From positions 32,653,629 to 32,717,628 of the forward strand of contig OW203764.1 of the NCBI GenBank assembly GCA_934045905.1: a stretch of DNA of 64,000 nt, read 5' to 3'. Origin of the DNA: Leuctra nigra (Eukaryota > Arthropoda > Insecta > Plecoptera > Leuctridae). Below, in pieces: positions 21,886 through 34,335 of this stretch (position 1 is the first letter of the stretch; every line of letters starts with the position of its first letter). The position numbers were made by a program, and so were the translations under genes. A model generated the notes under the pieces. The model was given only the letters and a program-made list of their open reading frames with translations, was not told the origin of the DNA and ran no database searches.

Positions 21886-22781
21886 ACTAGGAAAACGCTC
21901 TGTGTAACGCGTTGATGAGCGAGCACGAATACACGCAACACCTCGAACCGAAATTATGTCTATCGAATGTCATTAAAAGCCAACAATTCTTTAGTTTCGT
22001 CACAGACTTGTATAAAAATCTCCAAAATCTCCAAAAATATTGGTGCCAATCCTTGCTAAGTTTTAAGTTGATCGATTAAACCTTTATGATTGAACGGTTC
22101 CTTGTTAATTTTCAAAAATCACAGGATCTCGTTCAAAAAATATACCTGGGACCACCCATATGATATGATATGTAGTGTGTGTACACAATATCAGATCAAT
22201 CTGTTGAACGGTCATTATTAGTTTCATATCGTTTAAAACTTTCTGCTCTAACTACCTTGCCTTGAACTGTAGATTCGAAGTCGCCGTGAATTTGACAGCC
22301 AACATGCAAAATGTCCCTAAAATGACAAAAACTTTTGAAAATAACGACAGATTAGAGTGAAAGTTGGCAAAAATACCTTAAATGTTGGTACCAATGACCA
22401 TGCGAAGTTTTTAGTTGGTCGGTCAATCGGTTCCAGTTTAAATTTCAAAAATCACAGGAAAAATGGTTTCAAATTTGAACCAATTGGAGGATTTGGCTGA
22501 AATTTTTTTTGATTGGGTACAATGTTGGTTGCAATGACTTTGGTAAATTTCAAATTGATCGAACCAACCAATCGAAAGATAATTTTTATAAAATTTGAAC
22601 CAATCACAGGATCTCGTTCAGAAAAGATCCCAGGAATCGCATAGATTACGTTAGTATGTGTACAAAATTTCAGATCGATTGGTTGTGCGGTTTGACCTGG
22701 GCAGTGCAGGCAAAAAAAAAAAAAAACACACAGAGAAAGTGCCATAAGAGTACCGTGGTGACGCTCGCTACGCTCGCTCAA
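21886..22781 (-). repeat. Family A repeat, full length, minus
   Basis: It starts ACTAGGAAAACGCTC and ends CGCTACGCTCGCTCAA, with the A-rich tract at 22711-22725. Internal blocks are in family order. Confidence 0.85.
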
Positions 22782-24084
22782 CTATAACTTTTGTATGTTG
22801 TTAACATTTTGATGGTCATCAAGTACTGCAGTTTGATGGCATGATTTTGCCACGCGCGTGCGGTTTATGGCGAAATCTGATTTAAATTTAGTTATCAGTT
22901 ACAAAATACGCTGTTTAACAAATAAACTGTAGCTGAAGTTGTTTGAAATAAATCGCGCTGAATTAGTTTATATGTTCCTCAGTTGCATGTCTATAAGTTC
23001 TCAAATTAAAAATTAAATAGAAACTTGAACATTAAAACTCCTTTCCGGAGGCGGATATCCGATTTATAAACAATTTCAAATATAATATAAAATAAAATAA
23101 TATGATACTTGATAATTCATCAAGAATTGTGATATTCTGGGATGTACTGGGATGTACTGGGATGTACTGGGATGTACCAAGTGATCAAGACATCAAGAAA
23201 ATTACGAAGAAGTATAGATAGATCTATTGATCCCCCAATAGATCTATTGATCTATTGGGGGAGAGCTGTTTTTCATATGATTGACAATATTTCGGTTCAA
23301 TGACAAAACAAACTGTGTTTTTGATGTGGAATAGTAATTTATAGCAATTTAAAATAGTAGAACGTATAGGTATAAAAAAACATAAGAAGAAATTTAAAAA
23401 TTTGATGTATAGCTTCAAATTGACTTTAAAGCATTGCATTTTATTTAAAAATTAATGTAACAGTAAAACATTACAAATGGTGGCAGATGTAGATGTTGTT
23501 GAGAATATCTTAATAAGTCAATAGTCAATAGTCAATTATAGTAATAAGCCAAGGCAATATGAAGTATAATATTGTAAAATCGTGAACCCTGCGATTTGGA
23601 TTAATATCGATCTGATATATTTAAAAGACACAATGATTAATCAGGGTTGTGCTGGAGAGTAAAGAAGCTGCCGTGAAAGAGTTTCTTTCTCTTCTTCCCC
23701 TGGCAAAGAAATGGCGCGTATTCATCTGAGTCATGTCCCGTGAAATCGACAAGAATGGACCTTGATTTAAATTTCAAAGAAATCACGTTAACTAGATATT
23801 TTTTAAAGGAGTGGGGGAGAGGGGGACGTTTCCTCCTGCGATTGCGGACACAATGCGGAATCAAGTGAAGACTCGAGGCCACTTTCAAGGAGAAGACTTT
23901 CCTTTAGAACAGAAATTTTTAAGAAATATGTGTTGAAACGTGTCCACAGTCTCTAAAATACACTGAGTTTGAAACTGAAGAACTCATAGTTGTATTATCT
24001 GACGCCCAACGATGATATACTCGCAGTTTCCCGATAACATATTGGAATATGAAATGTTTGCAGGGTTTTATATTACTATAGGTA
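22782..24084. other. Non-coding DNA with small repeats
   Basis: It holds four tandem 10-bp units GGGATGTACT at 23138-23177 and a short palindromic cluster built on AATAGATCTATTG at 23219-23262. No gene is supported. Confidence 0.4.
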
Positions 24085-24288
24085 CACTTGGCCAAACAAA
24101 ACTTGAACGTTCAATAAATCTGATAGGCTGAGTGATAAATGTAAGATCGCACCATCAGAAGTCAGTCTAAGCGATCTCATTGTCTCACTCTAGTAGGTGA
24201 CCTCACATTTCAATGATTTGATTGGTTATGGGATATGACCAGCAGTCATTCAAATTTGGTCAACGTTCAAGTTTTGTTTGGCCGAGTG
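24085..24288. mobile_element. Tc1/mariner-like MITE
   Basis: This 204-bp element has about 28-bp inverted ends (CACTTGGCCAAACAAAACTT and its near-complement) and TA on both sides (24083-24084, 24289-24290). The TA target and CAC start fit Tc1/mariner. Non-coding. Confidence 0.8.
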
Positions 24289-25763
24289 TACCTACTCATT
24301 ACTTTACAGAGCTGACATTATAGAGTTTTGCTTTTGGTACAATGTTACTTTGATGTGAATTACTCAGAAACCAGACCAACAACGAGACAAATTATATTGT
24401 AACAGATAGTAATTTGTGTGAATTCACTTACTGTAACCTCACGCTTTCCTCAATTCTTATCTTATTATAATGTAGTTATGAAAGTGTGAAAACTGTTTAG
24501 TATAGAAATAAGATGTAAAGTAATAATTTTGCCGCCGCTGGTACACAAATTTCAGTGAAGTTTCACTGTGAATATTTAAATATATTTTACAAATTGATAC
24601 TATAGTTTGGGGTCAGCCAATGTATAAAATAATACACGTATTATCTTTCATCCCACGCAAAAAGTTTTTGATCATATTGATTGATAGGTAAATGCGGCAG
24701 ATATTTGTGAAATAAGTAGACCCGTGTGGAGGATGTGGAGGATGCATTTCTACAAAAAAATCGGTAATAAAATGGCGTGATAGTTGTGAAATAATGAGAA
24801 AACTGTCGTTCAACCATTCATTCATGTGCATTTTTCAGTGAAAACTTAATAAATGAAAATGTCCTACACGTGTCGAGTTGTTTTTAGCAAGATTTCAGCT
24901 AGATTCCGTCAGGACGCATATTCAAGCGAAGACCTCTCATCCTCTATGCCGTGACAACCCTCCAACACAATCCCATTGAATGTATTACACAATAAAGCCT
25001 TCCATTCTGCACCGATGTTGATGAGATAATAATAGTCGGAATTATCGCTATCATCTCTGGGAATCTCTGTGTAATGAAGTGGGAAGCGCCTGGAGTTTAT
25101 CTCCGTGTAGGGGGGGAGGTAGGGGAAGGGGTCCCGAGGGACTCGTCATGGTGGGTAGTCGACAAGTGACAGGCGTGGCCACCCCCGGGACTCGAACCTG
25201 GCGTGATGTGTATCGCAGATTCCATGTCAATATGTCAGGGAATCGAATGACAGCGTACAGTCGGGGGGAAAAGTGAGGATACTCTTACAAGTAGAAGAGA
25301 GTGAGGTGAAAGCGAGAGCAGAGTGTGAAAGAGAATCCAGCAAGGGGATCGTCTATTATTACATTTAGGTACTTGATTTGTGCCGTCCATAAACTATCCA
25401 TAATGGATTTAATACATTTTCTGGTAGTGAGCATATTTTAACAGTACTTTTTGGAGGTTCATTGCGCTACAAATACTACATTGTATAGCAACCCAAGAAT
25501 GTTTTAGTTTTTACGTGATCTTTTGGTTATAAACCGAACAAAATAGAGGCCTTCATATTTTACGAGCATTTTCAGTCGTTTTCCGTTCCTTTTTTCTCAC
25601 TCTCAATTGTTCTTTTCCGGGTATTTTGCCTCTCCAAAACCCGTGTATCAGCTCCGTCAGCCTCTGAAAAAACTAATATTTTTTAACATATCAGTTCAAA
25701 CAAAATCATAAACATAAACTCATTCGAAACGCACACTTATGAATACAACTAGCCGGTTATTAC
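24289..25763. other. Non-coding DNA with one tRNA-like motif
   Basis: A G-rich stretch at 25108-25140 is followed on the minus strand by a B-box-like GGTTCGAGTCCC (about 25190-25201). No cloverleaf could be completed, so it may be a SINE remnant. Nothing else is supported. Confidence 0.3.
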
Positions 25764-26042
25764 CATGAGCGTTCTATTGTCCTGGTAAAAGTGAACGCCC
25801 ACACTCGAGTAATCGAACGCGGCCACAAGTTTGATCGGCGTCCTCGTTACGTCGTGACGGCCGTGTATGAAGGAGGATAATAAAAAGCATGGCGCTGGCT
25901 TCGTTAAATGGATGTTATTACATGTTATCTGTAATGTACACACTTCTAAAGGGTGTAAAACTCCCCCTCGACGAGTACAGGGTGACTCGCAACCCCACGA
26001 CCGGGGGGAGATCGTCGAGGATGCATTCCGCATACTTATCAC
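25764..26042 (-). CDS. Possible coding exon(s) of an unrecognised gene
   Basis: On the minus strand the stretch 25764-25862 reads without stops as a protein-like segment, including VTRTPIKLVAAFDYSSVG and HFYQDNRTLM. It ends at a plausible donor ATG|GTAATA. Just upstream, 25945-26025 reads in another frame as CILDDLPPVVGLRVTLYSS. Both are GC-richer than their surroundings and use ordinary codons. The join between them (a possible intron of about 85 bp) has no clean GT-AG pair, and the family is not recognised. It could be two exons of one gene or chance. Confidence 0.25.
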
Positions 26043-27196
26043 GTGTACTGTTCAACTACGGCGAACTCAACCGTTTTAAGATATTTTGTCATGCATTTTT
26101 GAACCTGTGTAAACAGAAAATTGATGCTGAAACTCGATTAACTAACTACACACCTAATACAAACACAAATTGAAAAACATATTATATTTTATTATATTAA
26201 TAGAAATTAAATAATTTGTCTATTATGTGCATTTATTTAGCCGTTTACAAATTACATGATCTACCCTATTATTATTAATTAATGATTTATTAATAAATAG
26301 TAAAATAAGTTCATTCGAACTTAGGTATAAAGTTTCTCCTATAGTGCAGTCCGGAACAGCTTATTTCATCACAATCATCACAATCCTCCAGGGAATAGAT
26401 AGGCTTAACCTATAATATAAATCATGTTTGAGCTCTGAAAATCTTGTTGGTATGAAATGCCGGTAAACCGATAAACAGTTATTCCTCCCCCTGGCGGGGT
26501 GCAACTTTGTGTCCACCATGTAGCCCCCTCCCCCTCCCCCTCCCCTCGCACTCGCTATTGTCATGGTGATGACTTCATTAGCAACTGTTCACAGTTGACA
26601 TCACACTAGAATTACTCACAATATTTCCATCCCAGCCTTTTCGTCGTCTACTTCTTCCACATTTCAAGTTCACTTTCTGCCTGTTAGCGATTAAGAGACA
26701 ACAGACACCTTCTCCCTCTCTCCTTCTCTCTCGCTCTCTAACTAATACGTAGCACAAGCACCACGTTGTGATGCAATTATTTCATGTCTTCACTGCTGAA
26801 ATTATTTTCCCAACTTGATTCCTAGGAATAAGAATGAAACAAAATTAGCATCAGAATGTTTCCTTGTTCGTTTCTTAATAAAATTAGTTTACTTACAATA
26901 GCAAAATTGCAACCACGAAATGTATTTTTGTCATGAAAATAGCATTCTATATTTAAAATGCTACTTATAATATTTCGAGAAACATAAACAAAAAAATTAC
27001 AAAAATAATACTTTATTGGTTGAGGCAAATATACTGAACAATGAAATTAGTTTTGTCTTGTTTCCACTTCATACTTTTTATCATCAATGATATTCTTATT
27101 TTGTCTTTTTACACGCAAGTTTCCAGCCATGAACCAGAGTAATTATTAAAATTAAGTTTGCATATTTTTTTTTTACATAAAGTGTGTACTTAGATA
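26043..27196. other. Non-coding AT-rich DNA
   Basis: It contains a C-rich run on the + strand at 26524-26548 and a CT-rich stretch at 26708-26740. No gene or transposon end is recognised. Confidence 0.35.
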
Positions 27197-28096
27197 AAAG
27201 GTGCAACCCAAAAGTTCGTTTAAAGCGACCATAAAATAAAAAAAATACTTGACATAACTCAGATTTCAAAGTCGTATTCGAAGTTCCTTTCGGCATGTAT
27301 ATACAGCAATTTTGGAGTTATTTCAATGATTCCATGACGCCATCAAGTGAGACTATACGATGAGCACGTTTCGCGATGGTGCTCTCACCTCTCGAACTGC
27401 TGAACAACAATTGACATTTGGGATGTCAAAAAGAAGGTCATTCGGCGGAATTTCATCGTGGGGAACAAGAACAAGTTTCAGGGAGTCCGGTCATTCAAAT
27501 TGGGTTGATTTTGGAAGCTAGGAACTGCCGAACAACATTTGATTTATGGGGGCAATCACATCAAGTTAATGTTGATCGGTGTTTTGAATTGTAAGGCATC
27601 ATCCACGAAGAATCCCTTCCCTCTAGTTAAAACGTCAACGGCAAGATGTTCTGTCCAATTTTGAAACGGCTGAGGGAGATAATTTATCGTAAACGTTCGA
27701 ACAATAGAACGAACAACGGCTGGGTACGCCACCATGGAAAGCGTCCGCGCTTTTTAAACGATCTTGCCACCTTCCTGGCTTCCAAAAACATGGCAATCCT
27801 TCCCAATCAACCATATTCTCATAAATTCACCTCCTGCAACTTATTCATGTTACCCTAGATGGAATTCCGGGCTGACTTAAACGATAGAAAATATAAAATC
27901 ACCATCGCGAAAGGTGCTTGACATGGTCACACTTGACGACGTCCAGGGAAGCATAGAATAACAGAAAAACTAAAAAATTGCTGTGTAGGTACATGCCAAA
28001 GGGTACAACTTGGAATAAGACGGTGAAATCTATGAGTATGCGGCAAGTTATTTTCATTTTATTGACATTTTGCGCGAACTTTTGGATTCCACCTCG
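27197..28096 (+). mobile_element. Degenerate mariner-like transposon
   Basis: A 900-bp unit between TA dinucleotides (27195-27196, 28097-28098) has inverted ends: AGGTGCAACCCAAAAGTTCG at the left, and its imperfect complement CGAACTTTTGGATTCCACCT at the right. Inside, about 27786-27855 decodes as MAILPNQPYSHKFTSCNLFM, a decayed form of the LPHPPYSPDLAPCD region of mariner transposases just before the third catalytic Asp. Other parts are shifted or deleted. It cannot encode an active transposase. Confidence 0.75.
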
Positions 28097-28559
28097 TAAA
28101 TAAAATACAAAAATATAAAATTAACAACCAATAAAATATCATGTAAATAAAAAAATATACGTTGATTGTATTGTCAAATAATTATTTACCCAACGTCTTC
28201 TTTTTCTAGCAGTTTCGTTCGTTCCCATTGGACTCTGAGAATTCTTGATGAAGTGATCCAAATACAATCCGTCTGTTTTGGGCGATTTTCTATATATTAT
28301 CTTCTTTTCGTTCGAAATACCAGTGCAATGTTTTGCTGTTATTTTTTTAATGTTGTCACATTCAGAACTAAATTTAACTGAAACTACAGTTAAGTATAAT
28401 TTAATCTGTGCTCTTCTCATGAGGCTTCAGACCACGAAGAAAGTAACTTAAAAATCGTTAAAAATTAAATTGTCAAACATTTAATTGCTTGCCTGTGGGT
28501 GACACAATAGTAATTAACTTTCTAGACTTTAAATTTAAAAGATAATTACTAAACCAACA

Positions 28560-28860
28560 TCTTGCGACAGTGACAGTCGCGCATGCGTGTAACTCTCATG
28601 TAAAGTGCTTGTCGAAGTGTTTTGATTAACGTCTCTAACACAATAGCGATGTAGTTTGACAGCGGCCGCGTGGGGCGCTAGAGGCGCCGGGGCGAACCGG
28701 AAGTAGCAGCCGCGAGCGCGGGTTCCGGTGCTCGTAACTCATCGGAAGGAAGAGTTGAGCTGCCCTTCCGGTTCGAACGAGCAAACCGCATCGCCTGCAT
28801 GTCGATAAAGTAGCCATCTACTAGTCCCACCAGACTCATTCCGAATGGAGATGAAAAATA
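28560..28860. other. CpG-rich island of unknown function
   Basis: GC- and CpG-rich sequence, especially 28660-28830, stands out from AT-rich flanks. It holds two opposite CTTCCGGTTCG-type motifs and GCGGCCGC. It could be a promoter or first exon of an unidentified gene, or a young repeat. No ORF with domain support is present. Confidence 0.3.
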
Positions 28861-29081
28861 TATTACTCGGAAGGTCAATTTTATGGCTTAGTTGAATCTG
28901 AACTCAAAACATCGGACATAGGGCGTTGTAGTTTGATATTGATACGTCAATGCATGCCAATCTTTGTGATGATCTATGTTGTATTTTGTAGTTGTATTTT
29001 CATGTTATGCTCTTTGAAATATTTCAATCATAACCGGTTATTAATTTGTATTATACATTTGCCTAAATCTACATCATCTAC

Positions 29082-29653
29082 TTAAGCGAGCGGAGCGAGC
29101 GTCTCCACTTGAAACTTATAGCTCGAATCTCTGTTTTTTTTTGTCTGTCTGTGCTGTGCATCTGGCGTCTTTTGCTAGAAACGAAGTAACGGATCAGGCA
29201 AATTTTTTAACAAAACTTATATTACTATTTTGGTTGTGGTCAAAATGATTATCAGCAAGTTCGGTCCATTGGTTTGATCGGAAACTTGATGCCATAGACA
29301 TTGTATAGGTTATACTTAGCTTGACAATGGGGATGAAAGACACTCCGTGTGTCAATATAACTTCAATCGTTTGACCGATCATTACCAAATTTTGCATGGT
29401 CATGGGACTATAGCATAAGATAATAGTATTTTTGACACTCTCAGACAAACCTGTAATTAACTTCAAGAGTTAGGTATATTTCCTTCAAAAGAATCATAAT
29501 CAGTTAAATTTCAAATGTCAAAATTAATCTACCAAAGATTTTTTTCACGGCTTCTTTGGTGAATTCATTAGATCAAGAGGAACACATTTCACCCTAAATC
29601 ACATTCAATACGAAGGCTCGCTCATCAACGCGTTACACCGAGCGTTTTCCTAC
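29082..29653 (+). repeat. Family A repeat, short variant
   Basis: It starts TTAAGCGAGCGGAGCGAGCG and ends GCTCGCTCATCAACGCG followed by GAGCGTTTTCCTA. The interior is divergent but keeps the core ACCGATCATTACCAAATTTTG. Confidence 0.75.
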
Positions 29654-30922
29654 AGTAAAATATATTAAAACTCATTTTATTTTGCCTATCAGCGGAGTGA
29701 CGTTCTTATGTCTGCTTTTTCAACGGAAGTCCACTTAATGATTCTTGAGATGAGTTCAAAATTTTAGATTGCAACGCAAAATCGAGAAATGTGTTTCCGG
29801 CCTTCTACATATTAATCGAGAAAATAAGGAACACGACTGACCTCTGGTGGATTCTTTGGTACTATCATAAGGGGGATAATGGAGGATATAAAGGGTTTAT
29901 TTATGTAAATAAATGATATAAAATGTGCTTTAGTTGTTTGTTATTGCTGAAAAAGTAAACTTGTAACTAAATCTAAATTTCATTTGTTTCTCCTTTTTCA
30001 CTGCCCTGTGGAAGCACGAACATCAAAATAAAAAAGTGCATCTAAAAAGTTTCCTGCCAGAAGTGGCTCCATCACGTATCGCTTAATTTTGTTCGAATAG
30101 GTAAGGTAGAAGAAGGTCAGTTTCTTAGTGGTCATTCATGACAATGATGTCCTCATCAACTCTTTACGTTAACGAGCATTGAATAACCGTGTCAGGTACA
30201 GTTTTTCATTTAATTAACCTAACACAGTTATCATTCTAGGAATGTCATTGGTGTTGTCATTAAAATACAATCCTAATTCAACCGCTTAAAAGTTAGCGGA
30301 GTATTGAAAAAGTGTTATAAGTGTTTAAAGTGGCCCTATAAGTGTTACAAACTCATTTTCCTTTAAAAATTCGAAAGATTCTTGGTGCAAAATTGACAGT
30401 ATTCATTGTTCTTTTGTCTCAAATCGATGTCTGTGCATTCTTGTGGATGCGCTTTATTAACTCCTTGGTTTTATGACCTATCGTACATGACTGGTGGGAG
30501 TTTTTTCTAGGTCATGCGCCGTAGTTCCAGTTCAGTTATTTATTCGTGAATTGAATTAAAGGATGTTCTTTTTGTTATCAATAAGTCTGGTTTTTGTTGT
30601 GCAGATGAATGTTTAGTATTGTTGTTGTTGTTTGGTATTCTGCACCGCCAGGATGCGCTGGTGCAGAAGAAAAGATAACTCGCGGAAGCGGAAAACATGG
30701 CGGCAATGCGCGCGGCATCCATTCCGTTCCTTTCCTTCCTCATTTCCTAACTCTTTCAAGGAAAAGGCGAATTCTGTTGCTCGTTTAAACAAAAGACATT
30801 CACGTCGAAACACAATGGAACACGAGACATATAATTACAAGATTAAAACTTTGTTACAAGTTCTTGAGAAGAGAAGAGAACGCAATTCACATTTCATATA
30901 TTTTAAAATTATTTTCAGTAAT
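29654..30922. other. Non-coding DNA
   Basis: Blocks near 30110-30360 ('cgcttaaaagttagcggagtattgaaa', in shorter pieces) resemble the repeat at 60440-60800 and 41000-41070. No gene is supported. Confidence 0.35.
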
Positions 30923-32037
30923 TGATATCCCAGAAAAAAACACTCCGTGTAAAAAAGGCAGCCAAGTCTCTTTACTTAAAAAAAATCAACACCGAAAAGG
31001 AGTGATATCAAAAAAGGAGCCAAGTCAATGACATTTCCAAATATTTAATCGTATCTTTGAAATAAAAGTATAAACACCGAGAAATACTTTACAAAAGGAC
31101 TTGGCGCATCGTTTTTTTAAAGACATCATTCTATCCTAAAAGTGGAAAGATTATTAACAAGTAGGTACATATTCCTCTTTTTATTTGAGCCAGTATCTAT
31201 GAATCAAGCTTCTTTTGGTAATGGCTATTTTATAATTTTGTAATGGCGATAGAAGAAAGATGTCATGCTGTAATAGAAGTAATAATAAGGGAGGTAGAAT
31301 TAAATAACAAGGAAGAGGGCTCATATATATTCTTATAGCACTGTTAATATGGTGATATTAGAAGGATATCTTTTCATAATTTGATCATGACTGAAGGAAA
31401 TCATGAAAAGTTGTCAAATAATTACTAACTATTTATAGAACACTATTATATTATGGCAGTAAATTATTATGGTATATATTATACCATTATATGGTATATA
31501 TTATTATGGTTTTAATAGTTGTTCAATGTGACTTCACTGTGTACTTTGTGAAATGTATTGTTATAAAATGTGGATTAATAGAAATGTATTTCATTGTGAG
31601 AAGGTATAACGCATGAGACTTAATTATGTTGACCACAAAACAATAATATGAAGATAACTATTGTATATTTATTACAAATATAGGCAACAAGTTTCATCGC
31701 GTACATATTCAAATAGAAAATATTTTACAGTAGGTATGTAGGTATAATATGTAATTGAAAGTTGTGTCCCTATTATTCTAAAATTTCTAAATTACGGTTG
31801 TATATAAATGGCATATGCTTATGAATAGAAAAATGTCTTTAAAAAAACGATGCGCCAAGTCCTTTTGTAAAGTATTTCTCGGTGTTTATACTTTTATTTC
31901 AAAGATACGATTAAATATTTGGAAATGTCATTGACTTGGCTCCTTTTTTGATATCACTCCTTTTCGGTGTTGATTTTTTTTTAAGTAAAGAGACTTGGCT
32001 GCCTTTTTTACACGGAGTGTTTTTTTCTGGGATATCA
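30923..32037. mobile_element. Long-TIR element (about 205-bp inverted ends)
   Basis: The arms 30923-31126 and 31833-32037 are almost identical inverted copies beginning TGATATCCCAG. Each arm itself holds three related blocks with CCAAGTC. The 700-bp interior is AT-rich and non-coding. No clear target duplication was found. A related fragment with GATATCAAAAAAGGCCAAGT lies near 48532. Confidence 0.8.
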
Positions 32038-32139
32038 CTTCTTTTGTTAGTTTATTCATACAGCTTGTAGCACATGTCCGAGCAAGGACTAATTTCTTTA
32101 AAAAAATACGCCTCAACCGATTAGGATAGGTACTAAGAA

Positions 32140-33610
32140 ATTACAATCGGTCCAGCCGTTTTCGATATATTATAACGTCCCTTCCGGTTTTGAAATGGCG
32201 GCCGAAATTAATGTCGTCTTGAATTCATAATTATTAGTCCTACAAAATTGCATAATTTGATTGCAATCGGTACAGCCGTTTTCGATATATTATAACGTCC
32301 CTTCCGGTTTTGAAATGGCGGCCGAAAATAATGTCGTCTTGAATTCATAATTATTAGTCATACTATTTCCAAAATTTGGTTGCAATCGGTACAGCCGCTT
32401 TCGATAATGACGTCACTTCGGTTTTAACAATGGCGGCCGAAAATAATGTCGTCTTTAATTCATAATTATTAGTCCTACACATTTCCAAAATTTGGTTGCA
32501 ATTGGTACAGCCGTTTTCGATATATGACGTCACTTCCGGTTTTGACAATGGCGGCCGAAAATAATGTCGTCTTTAGTTCATAATTATATTAGTCCGACAT
32601 AATTCTAAAATTTGGTTGCAATCGGTACATCCGTTTTCGATATATGACGTCACTTCCGGTTTTAACAATGGCGGCCGAAATTAATGTCGTATTGAATTCA
32701 TAATTATAAGTCCTACACAATTCCAAAATTTAGTTGCAATCGGTACAGCCGTTTTCGTTATATGACGTCACTTCCGGTTTTAGAAAATGGCGGCCGAGAG
32801 CACTGCAACCTTGAATTTATAATTATTTACAATGTATGTTTACTAAATATCTATTTAAAAGTATAAAGTGGTGAATTTAGTGTCCTTTAGAATATTAATG
32901 ACGTCATTTAGCATTTTTATGACGTCATTTCCGGTATAGGTAATAAGAAAACAATTTAGTTTTATCTAGTTGATACTTCATGAATGACCTTCTGAATTCA
33001 ATAGCGCTAATTTCCGTCAAATCGCTCATGCCGTTTTCAATATATGACGTCACTTCCGGTTTCATTTAGTGGTTCCTGACGCCATTTCCGGTACCGTTAA
33101 TTTGTATATTCATTTATCCCAATTGATTTTTCAAATAGATTGCAGAATGAATATACAGGAGCTAGTTCAGTGGCAATCGGTACAGGCGTTTTCGATGTAT
33201 GACGTCACTTCCGGTTTCAGGAATGGCGGCCGAGAACACTGTGTATTGAAATTATAATTTTGTATTGTCTTTGTTACAATGTAAGATAATGATATGTGTA
33301 TTTAAAGTATAATTTGATGAAATAAGCTAAATATTGCAAATTTATGACGCCACTTCCGGTCTAGAATATAAGAAAATTATATTTTTAAGTAACATACTTC
33401 ATATAGATGACCATCTAAATCGAATGGCGCTAATTTCGTTCTAATCGGTCCAGCCGTTTTTCATATATGACGTCACTTCCGGTTTAAAAATGGCGGCACA
33501 AAAAATCACAAGAGGCAAGGTATCATCAGACGCCAAAAGTGCATATGTGGTAAAAATTTCAGGTTGATCGGTTCAGCCGTTTAGGCTGTGGCGGTGACAG
33601 CGACCTTTTC
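32140..33610. repeat. Tandem array of ~118-bp units with TGACGTCA/CTTCCGG/ATGGCGGC
   Basis: About ten head-to-tail units begin near 32150; the first six are spaced 116-120 bp and later ones are more divergent. A typical unit holds AATCGGTACAGCCGTTTTCG, then TGACGTCACTTCCGG, then an AATGGCGGCC block. Perfect TGACGTCA occurs at 32408, 32525, 32645, 32763, 32899, 32920, 33045, 33200 and 33468. The array ends with GGTTCAGCCGTTTAGGC. Confidence 0.9.
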
Positions 33611-33615
33611 TGATA

Positions 33616-33653
33616 TCATCTGAAGAAGAAGAAGAAGAAGAAGAAGAAGAAGA
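33616..33653 (+). repeat. (GAA)n microsatellite
   Basis: About twelve GAA units follow directly after the tandem array, as often seen at the tail of a retroposed or array-derived element. Confidence 0.9.
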
Positions 33654-33724
33654 AAGCGGTGTAATTTCACGATTTTCACTGCCCTCTAGGTCGTAAACGG
33701 CATGACTGGTTGTTGTCGCGTGAT

Positions 33725-34335
33725 GTATATGTTGTCAGGTGGGCCATAGCTCAAAATTAAGACATTTCACAACAATGAGAGATTTTTCATAGTTGAGATC
33801 CAGTAGGCTGAAAATGCTATGTTGTTGCTTACAGTAAAAGTAGTTGGTCTGCTCCTCAGTTTATATAGGCAGCGTGTTTAGACAACAGATGGCACTGCAA
33901 AAGTACAGACAGAGCCACCTAATCTGTGGGAAGGAAGCTTACCTTTTGGCAAGGCGTCCAAGTCGCTGCAGTTATATGTTATGTTGCTGCACATATTACG
34001 CATTATCAATTCTTAAAATTTACACAAGTTTATCTAATGTTTATTCGCCTACAAAATATTAACAACAAAGTGTTCACAATTTCACTGAATCTGATCACAA
34101 TATTAATTTGCGCGACTAAGTTCTGATTCCGAAATATTTTGAGTACATTTGTTGACATCTGATCGGTTGCTAGGTCACGGCCAATGAGAAATAAAACAGT
34201 TGACGATCTTCCCACAAATGTTGCTAATTTCTCTCACTCGTGGCGAACACTCGGTGCCTATAGGCATTTACGGTATATGTAGAGTGACTGTGAGTGTACG
34301 GTACGACTTGGCTGTGTGGAGCGACCGCTCCACTA
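33725..34335 (+). repeat. Repeat family C, copy 1
   Basis: It begins GGTGGGCCATAGCTC and ends with the 18-bp palindrome GTGGAGCGACCGCTCCAC (34316-34333) followed by TAGATA. A second, inverted copy starts at 63775. Shared blocks include GAGATCCAGTAGGC and GTACGACTTGGCTG. No protein is encoded. Confidence 0.65.
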
